DNA of 64,000 nt, from NCBI RefSeq assembly GCF_010820665.1, contig NZ_JAAIKC010000001.1, forward strand, positions 1,573,516 to 1,637,515, given 5' to 3'. The stretch comes from Paenibacillus sp. SYP-B3998. GTDB taxonomy: Bacteria; Bacillota; Bacilli; Paenibacillales; NBRC-103111. Below the pieces are notes generated by a model. The model made no database searches, was not told the origin of the DNA, and was given only the letters and a program-made list of their open reading frames with translations. Shown one piece after another: positions 17,089 to 26,332 of this stretch (its first letter is position 1; every line of letters begins with the position of its first letter). Both the position numbers and the translations under genes were made by a program.

Positions 17089-19698
17089 ATGACAACGAAG
17101 GAAGCGAAGGTGACCGAACATATTTCGGCCCAAGATGAGGTCAATCAACTGATGGCTAGAGCCAAGCAAGCTCAGCAGCAATTTCTGAAGCTGGATCAAG
17201 CACAGGTTGATCATATTGTGCAGTACATGGCTCTTGCTGGCATCGATAAGCACATGGTGCTTGCCAAATTAGCTGTAGAGGAGACCGGGCGCGGCGTCTA
17301 CGAGGATAAAATCACGAAGAATCTATTCGCTACGGAATACATCTACCACAGTATTAAGAACCACAAAACGGTGGGTGTTATTGAGGAAAACCCATATGAG
17401 AACTATCAGATGGTAGCTGAACCGGTTGGTATTATCGCTGGCGTTACGCCAGTCACGAATCCGACTTCAACTACGATGTTCAAATCGTTAATCGCGATAA
17501 AAACCCGCAACCCGATCATCTTCGCCTTCCATCCATCTGCTCAACAATCAAGTGCCGCTGCAGCTGCAACGTTACTTGAAGCGGCTGTGAAGGCGGGAGC
17601 GCCTGAGCACTGTATTCAATGGGTGAAGCACCCATCCGTGGAAGCAACCCAGCTGCTGATGAATAATCCGGACGTCGCGCTTGTACTTGCTACAGGAGGT
17701 TCTTCGATGGTAAAAGCAGCCTACAGTACAGGGAAACCAGCATTGGGCGTTGGACCCGGCAACGTGCCCTGTTTCATTGAAAAAACAGCGAATTTACAGC
17801 AGGCTGTCAACGATTTGATTTTATCCAAGACGTTCGACAATGGCATGATTTGTGCCTCCGAGCAAGCCGTCATCATTGAGGAAGCCGTCTACGCGGAAAC
17901 AAGAAGATTGATGGCTGATCAAGGCTGCTACTTCCTGAATAAAGAAGAAACGGCAGCCGTCTCCAAGCTTGTGATCAACGCCGAAAAATGTGCGGTGAAT
18001 GCTGCTATTGTCGGTCAGTCTGCTGCGAAAATCGCCGAAATGGCGGGCATCAAGGTTCCGGCGGTAACGAAAATTTTGGTCGCGGAATTAACTGGAGTTG
18101 GCGAGGCCTTCCCCTTATCAGCTGAAAAATTAAGCCCTGTACTCGCTTGCTACAAAGTAAAAAATGCTGAACAAGGGATAGACCGGGCTGTGGAAGTCGT
18201 CAAATTCGGCGGCATGGGCCATTCGTCCGTTATCCACTCGCATAATGCGGAGGTCACTCAAGCCTTCTCCAATAAGCTGCAAACGGGACGCGTTATTGTC
18301 AATTCACCTTCCACGCACGGCGCGATCGGTGATATTTATAACACCAACCTGCCATCCCTGACGCTGGGCTGTGGCTCCTATGGTCATAATTCTACGACCT
18401 CCAACGTGAGCGCGGTCAATTTGATCAATGTCAAGCGGGTAGCTTACCGGACCGTCAATATGCAATGGTTCAAAATACCGCCGAAGATTTACTTTGAAAA
18501 AGGCGCCACGCAGTACTTGGAGAAAATGCCTGAGATTACACGGGTGATGATCGTTACGGACCCTATAATGGTAAAGCTCGGTTACGTAGAGCGAGTGGAA
18601 TATTATCTCCGTAAGCGCCAGCTTCCCGTTTGTATTGAGGTGTTCTCCGACGTGGAGCCAGATCCGTCGGTTGAAACGGTAGAACGCGGCCGGGCTCAAA
18701 TGGTCAGCTTCCAGCCAGACTGCATTATCGCATTAGGTGGAGGCTCTCCGATGGACGCGGCCAAGGCGATGTGGCTGTTCTATGAATATCCTGATACTAG
18801 CTTTGATGCGCTCAAGCAGAAATTCATGGATATCCGCAAACGGGTTTACAAATATCCGCGTCTGGGACGCAAAGCGAAATTTGTCGCCATTCCAACGACT
18901 TCAGGCACAGGCTCGGAAGTAACTTCTTTCGCCGTGATCACAGATAAGGAAAAAGGCAATACCAAGTATCCGCTTGCTGATTATGAGCTGACACCGGATG
19001 TAGCCATCATTGATCCTGACTATGTGTACAGCTTACCGAAAACAGCAGTTGCCGACACGGGCATGGACGTCCTAACCCATGCGATTGAAGCCTATGTTTC
19101 CGTCATGGCGAACGATTACTCCGATGGCTTGGCGATGAAGGCAATTCAGCTGGTGTTCCATAATTTGGTGAAATCCTTTGAAACGGGGGATCCAGTTGCG
19201 CGTGAGAAAATGCATAATGCTTCAACCATTGCCGGAATGGCTTTTGCCAATGCCTTCCTTGGCATTAACCATAGCTTGGCACATAAATGGGGAGGGGAAT
19301 ATCATACGGCGCATGGACGCACCAATGCGATTCTGATGCCGCATGTGATCCGGTACAATGCCCAGAAGCCGACGAAGTTTACTTCGTTCCCGAAATATGA
19401 TCACTTCATCGCTGATCAGCGTTATGCAGAGATTGCACGCATGCTTGGGCTTCCTGCCAAGACTACGGAAGAAGGCGTGGGCAGCCTTATCGAGGCGATT
19501 CGTAAGCTGAACATAACACTTGGCATTCCGGAGAAGTTTCTGGATCTTGGTTTCAACGCTGAACAATTCGAGAAACGCGTAGATTACTTGGCAGATCGGG
19601 CGTTTGAAGATCAATGTACAACCGCGAATCCGCGGATGCCGTTAGTTACAGAATTGGCGGACGTTTACCGAAACGCTTTTTACGGAAAGTTCGAGTAA
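17089..19698 (+). CDS. adhE: Bifunctional acetaldehyde-CoA / alcohol dehydrogenase
   Basis: AdhE reduces acetyl-CoA to acetaldehyde and then to ethanol, using two NADH. The 869-residue length is normal. The N-terminal half is a CoA-acylating aldehyde dehydrogenase with the catalytic cysteine in FDNGMICASEQ (about residue 245). The C-terminal half is an iron-dependent alcohol dehydrogenase with GGGSPMDAAKAMW (about residue 560) and metal-site histidines in the segments LTHAIEAY and NHSLAHKWGG. ATG 17089 is chosen because AAAAGGAG (17071-17078) is 10 bases upstream. pflB follows after 21 bases, so adhE-pflB-pflA form a fermentative operon behind the Fnr-type palindrome. The enzyme family forms long cytoplasmic filaments (spirosomes). 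Confidence 0.97.
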   Translation: MTTKEAKVTEHISAQDEVNQLMARAKQAQQQFLKLDQAQVDHIVQYMALAGIDKHMVLAKLAVEETGRGVYEDKITKNLFATEYIYHSIKNHKTVGVIEENPYENYQMVAEPVGIIAGVTPVTNPTSTTMFKSLIAIKTRNPIIFAFHPSAQQSSAAAAATLLEAAVKAGAPEHCIQWVKHPSVEATQLLMNNPDVALVLATGGSSMVKAAYSTGKPALGVGPGNVPCFIEKTANLQQAVNDLILSKTFDNGMICASEQAVIIEEAVYAETRRLMADQGCYFLNKEETAAVSKLVINAEKCAVNAAIVGQSAAKIAEMAGIKVPAVTKILVAELTGVGEAFPLSAEKLSPVLACYKVKNAEQGIDRAVEVVKFGGMGHSSVIHSHNAEVTQAFSNKLQTGRVIVNSPSTHGAIGDIYNTNLPSLTLGCGSYGHNSTTSNVSAVNLINVKRVAYRTVNMQWFKIPPKIYFEKGATQYLEKMPEITRVMIVTDPIMVKLGYVERVEYYLRKRQLPVCIEVFSDVEPDPSVETVERGRAQMVSFQPDCIIALGGGSPMDAAKAMWLFYEYPDTSFDALKQKFMDIRKRVYKYPRLGRKAKFVAIPTTSGTGSEVTSFAVITDKEKGNTKYPLADYELTPDVAIIDPDYVYSLPKTAVADTGMDVLTHAIEAYVSVMANDYSDGLAMKAIQLVFHNLVKSFETGDPVAREKMHNASTIAGMAFANAFLGINHSLAHKWGGEYHTAHGRTNAILMPHVIRYNAQKPTKFTSFPKYDHFIADQRYAEIARMLGLPAKTTEEGVGSLIEAIRKLNITLGIPEKFLDLGFNAEQFEKRVDYLADRAFEDQCTTANPRMPLVTELADVYRNAFYGKFE

Positions 19699-19719
19699 GA
19701 TCAATAAGGAGGTGCCGTT

Positions 19720-21975
19720 ATGGCGATACAAGAATCGGATTTAAAAGCAGGCAGCTGGAGAGGATTTATGCGAGGTAAGTGGGCCAACAGCATCGATGTG
19801 AAGGATTTTATCGATAAAAATATGACTGTTTATAAAGGTGATCAATCTTTCCTTGCAGGTCCTACGGAAGCAACGGTAGAGCTGTGGCGCATGTTAAGCG
19901 ACCTTACCCGTAAGGAGAGGGAAAATGGTGGGGTATTGGACGTCGATGTCCATACCGTGTCGACGATTACCTCGCACGCGCCAGGCTACATTGAACAAAA
20001 GAAAGAGAAAATCGTAGGCTTACAAACCGATGCGCCGCTGAAGCGTTCTGTTCAGCCCTTTGGTGGTATTCGCATGGTGATGGATGCTTGCGAGGCTTAT
20101 GGTTATAAGCTTCCGCAGGAAATTGTTCAGTTATTTACGGACATTCGCAAAACGCACAATCAAGGTGTGTTTGACGCCTATACCTCGGAAATGAAGACAG
20201 CGCGTAAAGCTGCGATCATTACGGGGTTACCGGATGCTTACGGTCGTGGTCGCATTATTGGCGACTACAGGCGCGTTGCCCTCTATGGCGTAGACCGCCT
20301 GATGTTGGAAAAGAAGGGCGATCTCCTGCAGTTAGAGGTCGATTCGATCACAGAGGATATCATCCAGCTACGCGAAGAAATATCCGAGCAAATCCACAGC
20401 TTGAGCGAGTTGAAGCAGATGGCAAGCGCCTACGGCTACGATATTTCAGAGCCAGCTTCGAATGCCGCTGAAGCCGTTCAATGGCTGTACTTCGCTTATT
20501 TGGGCGCCATTAAGGAGCAAAATGGTGCTGCGATGAGTCTTGGTCGTGTATCGAGCTTCCTCGATATTTATATCGAACGAGATTTGAGCGATGGAATTTT
20601 AACAGAAGAGGCGGCGCAGGAGCTGATTGACCATTTTGTCATGAAGCTGCGTATTGTTAAATTCTTGCGTACGCCTGACTATAATGAGCTCTTCAGTGGA
20701 GATCCCACCTGGGTAACTGAGTCGATTGGCGGTATGGGGCTAGACGGACGAGCGCGCGTTACGAAAAATTCGTTCCGCTTCCTGCATACCTTGTACAATT
20801 TGGGACCTGCCCCTGAGCCAAACTTGACGGTACTGTGGTCCACACAGCTGCCAGGTGGCTTCAAAGCATACTGTGCTAAGGTATCGGCCGAGACCAGCTC
20901 GATCCAATACGAAAATGACGATTTGATGCGCCCTTATTTTGGCGATGATTACGGCATCGCTTGCTGCGTATCCGCTATGCGAATCGGCAAGCAGATGCAG
21001 TTTTTTGGCGCCCGCGCCAATTTGGCCAAAGCGCTGCTCTATGCGATTAATGGCGGGGTGGATGAGAAGCTGGGTATACAGGTTGGACCAGAATTGGCTC
21101 CTTTGACTTCCGAAGTGCTGGTTTATGAAGAAGTCGCGGAGAAATTCGACACCGTGATGGAGTGGTTGGCAAAATTGTATGTCAATACGCTTAACGTCAT
21201 TCACTATATGCACGATAAGTACTGCTACGAACGGCTGGAAATGGCGCTTCACGACCGTGAAATCGTTCGCACCATGGCTACGGGAATCGCGGGTCTATCT
21301 GTCGTCGCCGATTCGCTGAGTGCGATCAAGTATGCGAAGGTCCGTCCGATCCGCAACGAACAGGGGATCGCGTTTGATTTTGCAATCGAGGGTGAATACC
21401 CACAATACGGCAACAATGATGAGCGTGTAGACGCGATCGCCGTTCAATTGACTGAAACGTTTATGACTAAGATTCGGAAGCATCAAACGTATCGGGGTGC
21501 AGTGCCTACGATGTCCGTACTGACGATTACTTCCAATGTCGTATATGGCAAAAAGACTGGCAGCACACCGGATGGCCGCAAAGCCGGAGAGCCCTTTGCA
21601 CCGGGTGCTAACCCGATGCACGGGCGTGATCGGAAGGGCGCATTGGCATCGCTCGCTTCCGTAGCAAAGATCCCTTATGAGCATTGCCAAGACGGCATAT
21701 CCAACACGTTTTCCATCGTACCGAAGGCTCTTGGTCGTGAAGAAGAGACTCGCATAGAGAATCTGGTTTCGTTGCTGGATGGCTATATGGCGAATCAAGG
21801 CCATCATTTGAATATTAATGTGTTCGACCGCGCGCAACTTCTGGATGCGATGGAGCATCCAGAACAGTATCCGCAGCTGACGATTCGCGTATCCGGTTAT
21901 GCAGTAAACTTCATCAAGCTGACGCGTGAACAGCAGCTTGATGTGATCCATCGTACATTCCATGGCACGATGTAA
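19720..21975 (+). CDS. pflB: Formate C-acetyltransferase (pyruvate formate-lyase)
   Basis: PflB splits pyruvate with CoA into acetyl-CoA and formate by a glycyl-radical mechanism. The 751-residue protein has the adjacent active-site cysteines in [10 protein letters not shown] (about residue 410). The C-terminal glycyl-radical motif is RVSGYAVNF (about residue 725). AAGGAGGT stands before the start. It is the middle gene of adhE-pflB-pflA, with its activase 20 bases downstream. The enzyme is oxygen-sensitive, which fits the Fnr-type control of the operon. Confidence 0.97.
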   Translation: MAIQESDLKAGSWRGFMRGKWANSIDVKDFIDKNMTVYKGDQSFLAGPTEATVELWRMLSDLTRKERENGGVLDVDVHTVSTITSHAPGYIEQKKEKIVGLQTDAPLKRSVQPFGGIRMVMDACEAYGYKLPQEIVQLFTDIRKTHNQGVFDAYTSEMKTARKAAIITGLPDAYGRGRIIGDYRRVALYGVDRLMLEKKGDLLQLEVDSITEDIIQLREEISEQIHSLSELKQMASAYGYDISEPASNAAEAVQWLYFAYLGAIKEQNGAAMSLGRVSSFLDIYIERDLSDGILTEEAAQELIDHFVMKLRIVKFLRTPDYNELFSGDPTWVTESIGGMGLDGRARVTKNSFRFLHTLYNLGPAPEPNLTVLWSTQLPGGFKAYCAKVSAETSSIQYENDDLMRPYFGDDYGIACCVSAMRIGKQMQFFGARANLAKALLYAINGGVDEKLGIQVGPELAPLTSEVLVYEEVAEKFDTVMEWLAKLYVNTLNVIHYMHDKYCYERLEMALHDREIVRTMATGIAGLSVVADSLSAIKYAKVRPIRNEQGIAFDFAIEGEYPQYGNNDERVDAIAVQLTETFMTKIRKHQTYRGAVPTMSVLTITSNVVYGKKTGSTPDGRKAGEPFAPGANPMHGRDRKGALASLASVAKIPYEHCQDGISNTFSIVPKALGREEETRIENLVSLLDGYMANQGHHLNINVFDRAQLLDAMEHPEQYPQLTIRVSGYAVNFIKLTREQQLDVIHRTFHGTM

Positions 21976-21995
21976 GATGAGAGGAGCGCAGACCG

Positions 21996-22748
21996 ATGAA
22001 AGGACGCATACATTCCTTCGACACCTTCGGCACCGTTGACGGTCCGGGCATTCGCTTTGTGCTCTTCATGCAGGGCTGTGCACTGCAGTGCCAATACTGC
22101 CATAATCCGGATTCATGGGAGATGAATGCCGGCAGACAAATGGACGTAGAGGAAATAATGAACGAGATTGAGCCGTACCTGGCGTACTACCAGCACTCAG
22201 GCGGAGGTATAACCGTCACGGGTGGGGAGCCCACTTTGCAGGCTCCCTTCCTGGCGCGCCTGTTTGCCGAGTGCAAACGACGATGGGGACTGCATACCGT
22301 ACTCGATACTAATGGATTTTGTGAGCCAAACCATGCTCAGGAACTTTTACATGTAACCGACTTGGTACTGCTAGATTTGAAGCAAATGAATTCGGATAAG
22401 CATATCACGTTAACAGCTCAACCGAATGATCGGATTAAACGGTTTGCTTATCATCTAAATGAGATCAACAAACCTTTGTGGATTCGTCACGTCTTAGTTC
22501 CAGGCTGGACAGACGATTACAAGGATTTGTTAGAACTTGGCATGTTCATTGGATCATTAGATCATGTAGAGAAACTTGAGTTGCTGCCGTACCACCGCAT
22601 GGGTGTCTATAAATGGCAGCAGATGGGCAAGGTTTACCCCCTTGAAAACTGCCCCACCCCAACTGAACAAGAGGTGGTAAGAGCTAGAAGTATTATTGAA
22701 CTCGGTATTCAAACTTATCAACCTGATGGTGTTGGACTAGAAGATTAG
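21996..22748 (+). CDS. pflA: Pyruvate formate-lyase activating enzyme (radical SAM)
   Basis: PflA makes the glycyl radical on PflB using S-adenosylmethionine and a [4Fe-4S] cluster. The radical-SAM motif CxxxCxxC appears as CALQCQYC at about residues 28-35. TGGEPTLQ near residue 72 is the conserved GGE motif. At 250 residues it has the normal length. GAGAGGAG precedes the ATG. It is the last gene of the operon and is followed by a strong terminator at 22905. Confidence 0.96.
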   Translation: MKGRIHSFDTFGTVDGPGIRFVLFMQGCALQCQYCHNPDSWEMNAGRQMDVEEIMNEIEPYLAYYQHSGGGITVTGGEPTLQAPFLARLFAECKRRWGLHTVLDTNGFCEPNHAQELLHVTDLVLLDLKQMNSDKHITLTAQPNDRIKRFAYHLNEINKPLWIRHVLVPGWTDDYKDLLELGMFIGSLDHVEKLELLPYHRMGVYKWQQMGKVYPLENCPTPTEQEVVRARSIIELGIQTYQPDGVGLED

Positions 22749-22904
22749 CCAACGAACAGCCCAAGGCTCTTTGCTAAATGGTGTGATCCAATATCGTTCG
22801 CGAATCAGGTTTAGGCGGGGATCATGCACATGTTAATAGAGCAATCGGAATGCCGGGGCTTGGCTCAAAAAGGTATCAGTAAATGAGCGAGTCCCAAATA
22901 ATGT

Positions 22905-22955
22905 AAAAAACGTCTTCAACACCACGAAGCAAGTGGGGCTGGAGGCGTTTTTTTG
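22905..22955 (+). terminator. Terminator of adhE-pflB-pflA
   Basis: AAAAACG...CCAC pairs imperfectly with GTGG...CGTTTTTTT over a long stem, ending in seven T. It is a convincing rho-independent terminator. Confidence 0.85.
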
Positions 22956-23072
22956 TAAGATAATTTACGTCAGAGCGGGGGTTCGGAAATCCGGAAATGA
23001 TTTTTGAGTCAGCCCCATTTTGTTACAATACCTGGCACTATCGAAAGTATCAGAGCATTAAATTGATGTAGA

Positions 23073-23088
23073 TGTGATCAATATCACA
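23073..23088. promoter_or_regulatory. Perfect Fnr-type box before moeA
   Basis: TGTGA-TCAATA-TCACA matches both half-sites fully. It lies 79 bases before the chosen moeA start and should control moeA-moaA. Confidence 0.82.
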
Positions 23089-23151
23089 TCTGTATGAGGC
23101 ATAAGGTTTTATGATTCTATTATTATGGGACGAAGGAAAGGACTACTCAGG

Positions 23152-24438
23152 ATGATCAATAGGAGTCAGAGGTTTGCTCGCAGAGCAGTCAAGGTCGAAC
23201 ATGCCCAGAGCATGATCATGCAGCATGTGCAGCAAATGGACAGCGAGCATGTATCCATTGATTCATGTTTACATCGAAGGATTTCGGAACCGCTGTTCTC
23301 GAAAGAGTGCATGCCTCATTTTCGTCGATCCGGTTTGGACGGGTATGCGGTTTTGAGTGAAGAAGCTTCATTCGCGACGCCACAGAACCCCACTCGTCTC
23401 AAAGTGGTTGACGAGGTGCCTGCAGGAAGCATATCGAGTAAACAGGTTGTACCCGGAACAGCGATTCGCGTCATGACAGGATCAGCCATTCCAGAGGGAT
23501 CGAATGCTGTCGTCATGTTCGAACAGACGGAAGAAATCCAGGAGGACGGACAAGTTTTCATTCACGTTAAACATAAGGTAGCTTATGGTCAGAACATTGC
23601 AGGCGTAGGGGATGAGATCACAACTGGGCAGTTGCTAATGGGCGTTGGCACTCGGATAGGACCAGGTCAAATCGCGCTGCTCGCGTCATTAGGCTTTGAT
23701 AAAGTTCCTGTTGTCCGTCGCCCAGTAGTAGGCATATTAACGACTGGAAATGAACTTATTGCTGCTGGAGAACCTCTTCTACCTGGGAAAATCCGTAATA
23801 GTAATGCTTACATGCTTGCAGCGCAAGTCGAGCAATATGGCGGGCTCGCGGTCAAGTATGGAACGGTTCCTGATGACATGGATGAAGTCGCTCGGACGAT
23901 TCGAACGGCGATAGAAGAATGCGACATACTCCTTGTTAGCGGGGGTGTGTCCGTCGGGGATTATGATGTTATGGCAGATTTCTTTTCTACGATGAAGGGG
24001 AACGGTATGGAACTGCTCTTCAATAAAATAGCTATGCGACCAGGCAGCCCGACTAGCGCCGCAATCATCAACAAAAAACTATTGTTCGGTCTGTCTGGCA
24101 ACCCCGGCGCTTGCTTTGTTGGTTTTGAGCTGCTAGTCCGGCCTGTGCTGCTTACTATGCAAGGAACTGTAGACCCGTTCAATCAAGCTTCCAAAGCGGT
24201 GATGGCGGATGATTTTGGTAAAGGATGTCCGCACGATCGATATATCAGAGGACATATGACCTACTCCAATCAGCAAATGAGCGTAAGTGTGTTGAATAAA
24301 AACAGTTCTAGTATGCTGGTTTCAATACAACATGCAAATTGTCTCATCCTGATACCTTCTGGTTCGAAAGGAATTGCTGCAGGTCAGCAAGCTGAGGTTA
24401 TTCCTCTTCCTTATGAAATTACTTTGTACGGAAAGTGA
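23152..24438 (+). CDS. moeA: Molybdopterin molybdenumtransferase
   Basis: MoeA inserts molybdate into adenylylated molybdopterin. The 428-residue protein has the N-terminal [10 protein letters not shown] segment (about residue 55), the MoCF_biosynth domain with TTGNELI near residue 198 and [10 protein letters not shown] near residue 265, and [11 protein letters not shown] near residue 318. These are all MoeA signatures. ATG 23152 has AAGGAAAGGA about 10 bases upstream; the earlier in-frame ATG 23125 has none, so the shorter start is preferred. moaA starts 10 bases downstream, and the two form an operon behind a perfect Fnr-type box. Genes for MoaC, MoaD, MoaE and MoeB are not in the window. 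Confidence 0.95.
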   Translation: MINRSQRFARRAVKVEHAQSMIMQHVQQMDSEHVSIDSCLHRRISEPLFSKECMPHFRRSGLDGYAVLSEEASFATPQNPTRLKVVDEVPAGSISSKQVVPGTAIRVMTGSAIPEGSNAVVMFEQTEEIQEDGQVFIHVKHKVAYGQNIAGVGDEITTGQLLMGVGTRIGPGQIALLASLGFDKVPVVRRPVVGILTTGNELIAAGEPLLPGKIRNSNAYMLAAQVEQYGGLAVKYGTVPDDMDEVARTIRTAIEECDILLVSGGVSVGDYDVMADFFSTMKGNGMELLFNKIAMRPGSPTSAAIINKKLLFGLSGNPGACFVGFELLVRPVLLTMQGTVDPFNQASKAVMADDFGKGCPHDRYIRGHMTYSNQQMSVSVLNKNSSSMLVSIQHANCLILIPSGSKGIAAGQQAEVIPLPYEITLYGK

Positions 24439-24448
24439 GAGACGAATA

Positions 24449-25477
24449 ATGGGAAATCGCGATAAGCAAGTTCCTCAAATCACAGATGCTTTTGGCAGAC
24501 CGCTTCGGGATTTACGTATATCCGTTACAGATCGCTGCAATTTCAGATGCAGATATTGTATGCCCGAAGAAGTATTTGGCCCCGATTTTCGCTTTCTTCC
24601 GCAAGAAAAGCTGCTCAGCCTTCCAGAATTGGAAAGGTTAACGCGGTTATTTGTATCGCTTGGTGTTGAGAAAATACGGATTACTGGCGGCGAGCCGCTG
24701 TTAAAAAAAAATATTGGTGAAATCATTACGCTGATCCGCGATATTAAGGGCGTTAGGGATATTGCCGTTACGACCAATGGATCACTGCTGAAACAAAAGG
24801 CAAGGGAGTTAAGAGACGCCGGATTAGCGCGCATCACCGTCAGTCTGGATAGTCTGAATGATGAGCGATTTGGCAGCATGAACGGGAGAGGATTTCCGGT
24901 AAATGGCGTGCTGGAAGGTATCGATGCTGCGGCTTCCACAGGATTATCCGTGAAGGTGAATATGGTTGTCCAAAAGGGAGTTAACGATCAGGATATTGTT
25001 CCCATGGCCAAATATTTCCGCGAGCGTGGTCATACTTTAAGATTCGTCGAATTTATGGATGTTGGGAATAGTAACGGATGGAATTTGAAGCACGTTCTGC
25101 CAAGTAAACAGATACTTGAAATCATTCATAAAGAGATGCCACTGGAACCAGTGGAACCGAATTATTTTGGCGAGGTTGCAACGCGTTATCGTTATCAGGG
25201 CTCCAATGATGAAATCGGCTTGATTTCCTCTGTAACCCAGGCTTTTTGCGGAAGCTGCACGCGAGCCCGGATATCTGCAGAAGGGCATCTGTATACTTGT
25301 TTGTTTGCTTCAAATAAGACAGATCTGCTGCGTATAATTAGAGCAGGTGCGAGTGACGACGAACTTAAAGCATTCATTGCTGCGGTTTGGGGGAAACGTC
25401 AGGATCGTTATTCTGAAACGAGATTAGAGCAAATGATACCTGTGCCGAAGGTTGAAATGTCTCATATTGGCGGTTAG
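24449..25477 (+). CDS. moaA: GTP 3',8-cyclase (molybdenum cofactor step 1)
   Basis: MoaA is a radical-SAM enzyme that, together with MoaC, turns GTP into cyclic pyranopterin monophosphate. The N-terminal cluster motif is CNFRCRYC (about residues 30-37). The C-terminal second cluster ligands appear as FCGSC followed by YTC (about residues 265-285). The chain ends in the GG pair typical of MoaA (SHIGG). At 342 residues it is full length. The start ATG 24449 is 10 bases after the moeA stop with a modest GTGAGAG site. Confidence 0.95.
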   Translation: MGNRDKQVPQITDAFGRPLRDLRISVTDRCNFRCRYCMPEEVFGPDFRFLPQEKLLSLPELERLTRLFVSLGVEKIRITGGEPLLKKNIGEIITLIRDIKGVRDIAVTTNGSLLKQKARELRDAGLARITVSLDSLNDERFGSMNGRGFPVNGVLEGIDAAASTGLSVKVNMVVQKGVNDQDIVPMAKYFRERGHTLRFVEFMDVGNSNGWNLKHVLPSKQILEIIHKEMPLEPVEPNYFGEVATRYRYQGSNDEIGLISSVTQAFCGSCTRARISAEGHLYTCLFASNKTDLLRIIRAGASDDELKAFIAAVWGKRQDRYSETRLEQMIPVPKVEMSHIGG

Positions 25478-25493
25478 TGTGATGTATCGCACA
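25478..25493. promoter_or_regulatory. Fnr-like box before the hemerythrin-like gene
   Basis: TGTGA-TGTATC-GCACA has one mismatch to the palindrome and begins directly after the moaA stop codon. It may give the hemerythrin-like gene its own anaerobic promoter. Confidence 0.55.
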
Positions 25494-25564
25494 GCGACAG
25501 CCTGAATGCAGAGCTATACTAAACATATAAAGCAAAACGAATGAGAACTTGGGAGGGTTACGGA

Positions 25565-26107
25565 ATGGAGGTAAATGACTTAAGCTACTGTACAGGGCTT
25601 GCTTCTTCAGATCCGGCTGCACTTGCTTTTGCAACAGACCGTTTAAAGGAAGAGCATGAACAATTACGAAGCCAATTAAGGATTCTCGAGTCGAATGCCA
25701 AAGAAGTCATCTTGATCGATGATACGGCAAAAGGGTTGCAAGTTCTTCAGCAACTGAGGACACAGACAGCTCAATTTGAGAACGAACTGGAGCAGCATTC
25801 CGAATGGGAAGAACAGGAATTGTTCCCTTTCCTTTTGACATATTTTCACCGTCAAATGGCTCCATCTATCATGCCTTCCTTCTGGGTTCTGGAAAAGGAT
25901 CACCAGTTAGGGGTATCGTTTATTCAATCGTTCAACGAAGCCATTATCGAAGCACCCCCTTTAATCGTCAAAAAACGGCTAGTGGAAGCGGCCTCTAATC
26001 TCGTACAGGCATGCTTAATATTGAATGACCATTTCACGATGGAAGAGCAGCTTATATTACCCTTAACCGACAAAGTGCTTACGGACTTGGAATACTTTTT
26101 CTCATAG
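25565..26107 (+). CDS. Hemerythrin-like HHE-domain protein
   Basis: This 180-residue helical protein has iron-ligand signatures of the hemerythrin/HHE fold: EEHEQL (about residue 28), QHSEWEEQELFP (about 74-85), EKDHQ (about 107) and NDHFTMEEQLILP (about 157). Such proteins bind a di-iron centre and act in oxygen or nitric oxide binding, or in repair of iron-sulfur clusters. Which role applies here cannot be decided. ATG 25565 has GGGAGGG 8 bases upstream. Its place between moaA and nirB, behind an Fnr-like box, suggests a role in nitrosative stress from nitrate and nitrite reduction. Confidence 0.8.
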   Translation: MEVNDLSYCTGLASSDPAALAFATDRLKEEHEQLRSQLRILESNAKEVILIDDTAKGLQVLQQLRTQTAQFENELEQHSEWEEQELFPFLLTYFHRQMAPSIMPSFWVLEKDHQLGVSFIQSFNEAIIEAPPLIVKKRLVEAASNLVQACLILNDHFTMEEQLILPLTDKVLTDLEYFFS

Positions 26108-26135
26108 GAAATGTATGAAATAAGATTTTCGCATA

Positions 26136-26183
26136 AACGGCAATCTACCCGGTTTTCACCCGGCGATAGGTTGTCGTTTTTTT
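26136..26183 (+). terminator. Terminator after the hemerythrin-like gene
   Basis: A long imperfect hairpin (AACGGCAATCTA... with ...TAGGTTGTCGTT) ends in seven T. Confidence 0.8.
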
Positions 26184-26235
26184 GCAAGATTGCTGAGTAG
26201 CAAGCTCGCGAAATTTTTTTTAATCACCAACCTAT

Positions 26236-26251
26236 TGTGATCTTTCTCACT
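26236..26251. promoter_or_regulatory. Fnr-type box before nirB
   Basis: TGTGA-TCTTTC-TCACT, one base from the full palindrome, lies 81 bases upstream of the nirB start. Confidence 0.75.
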
Positions 26252-26332
26252 TCGCGCAAGCTTCACTCGCTTTATGATGAGAATATACCATTTCAATCTT
26301 TGTATAGTTGGATCTGTGAGGAGGAAGAAACG

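Larger units (their letters stand above)
22749..23151. promoter_or_regulatory. pflA-moeA intergenic region
   Basis: Apart from the terminator (22905-22955) and the Fnr-type box (23073-23088), I see no gene here. The part 22760-22900 contains short G-rich and palindromic pieces but does not match the molybdenum-cofactor riboswitch or another riboswitch that I can recognise. Confidence 0.4.

Noticed and set aside
21295..21963. 222-codon open frame on the minus strand inside pflB
   Set aside because: It is a shadow of the pflB frame; there is no ribosome site and no recognisable protein.
22760..22900. Possible molybdenum-cofactor riboswitch before moeA
   Set aside because: It lies upstream of the terminator at 22905 and lacks the conserved moco-RNA blocks that I know.
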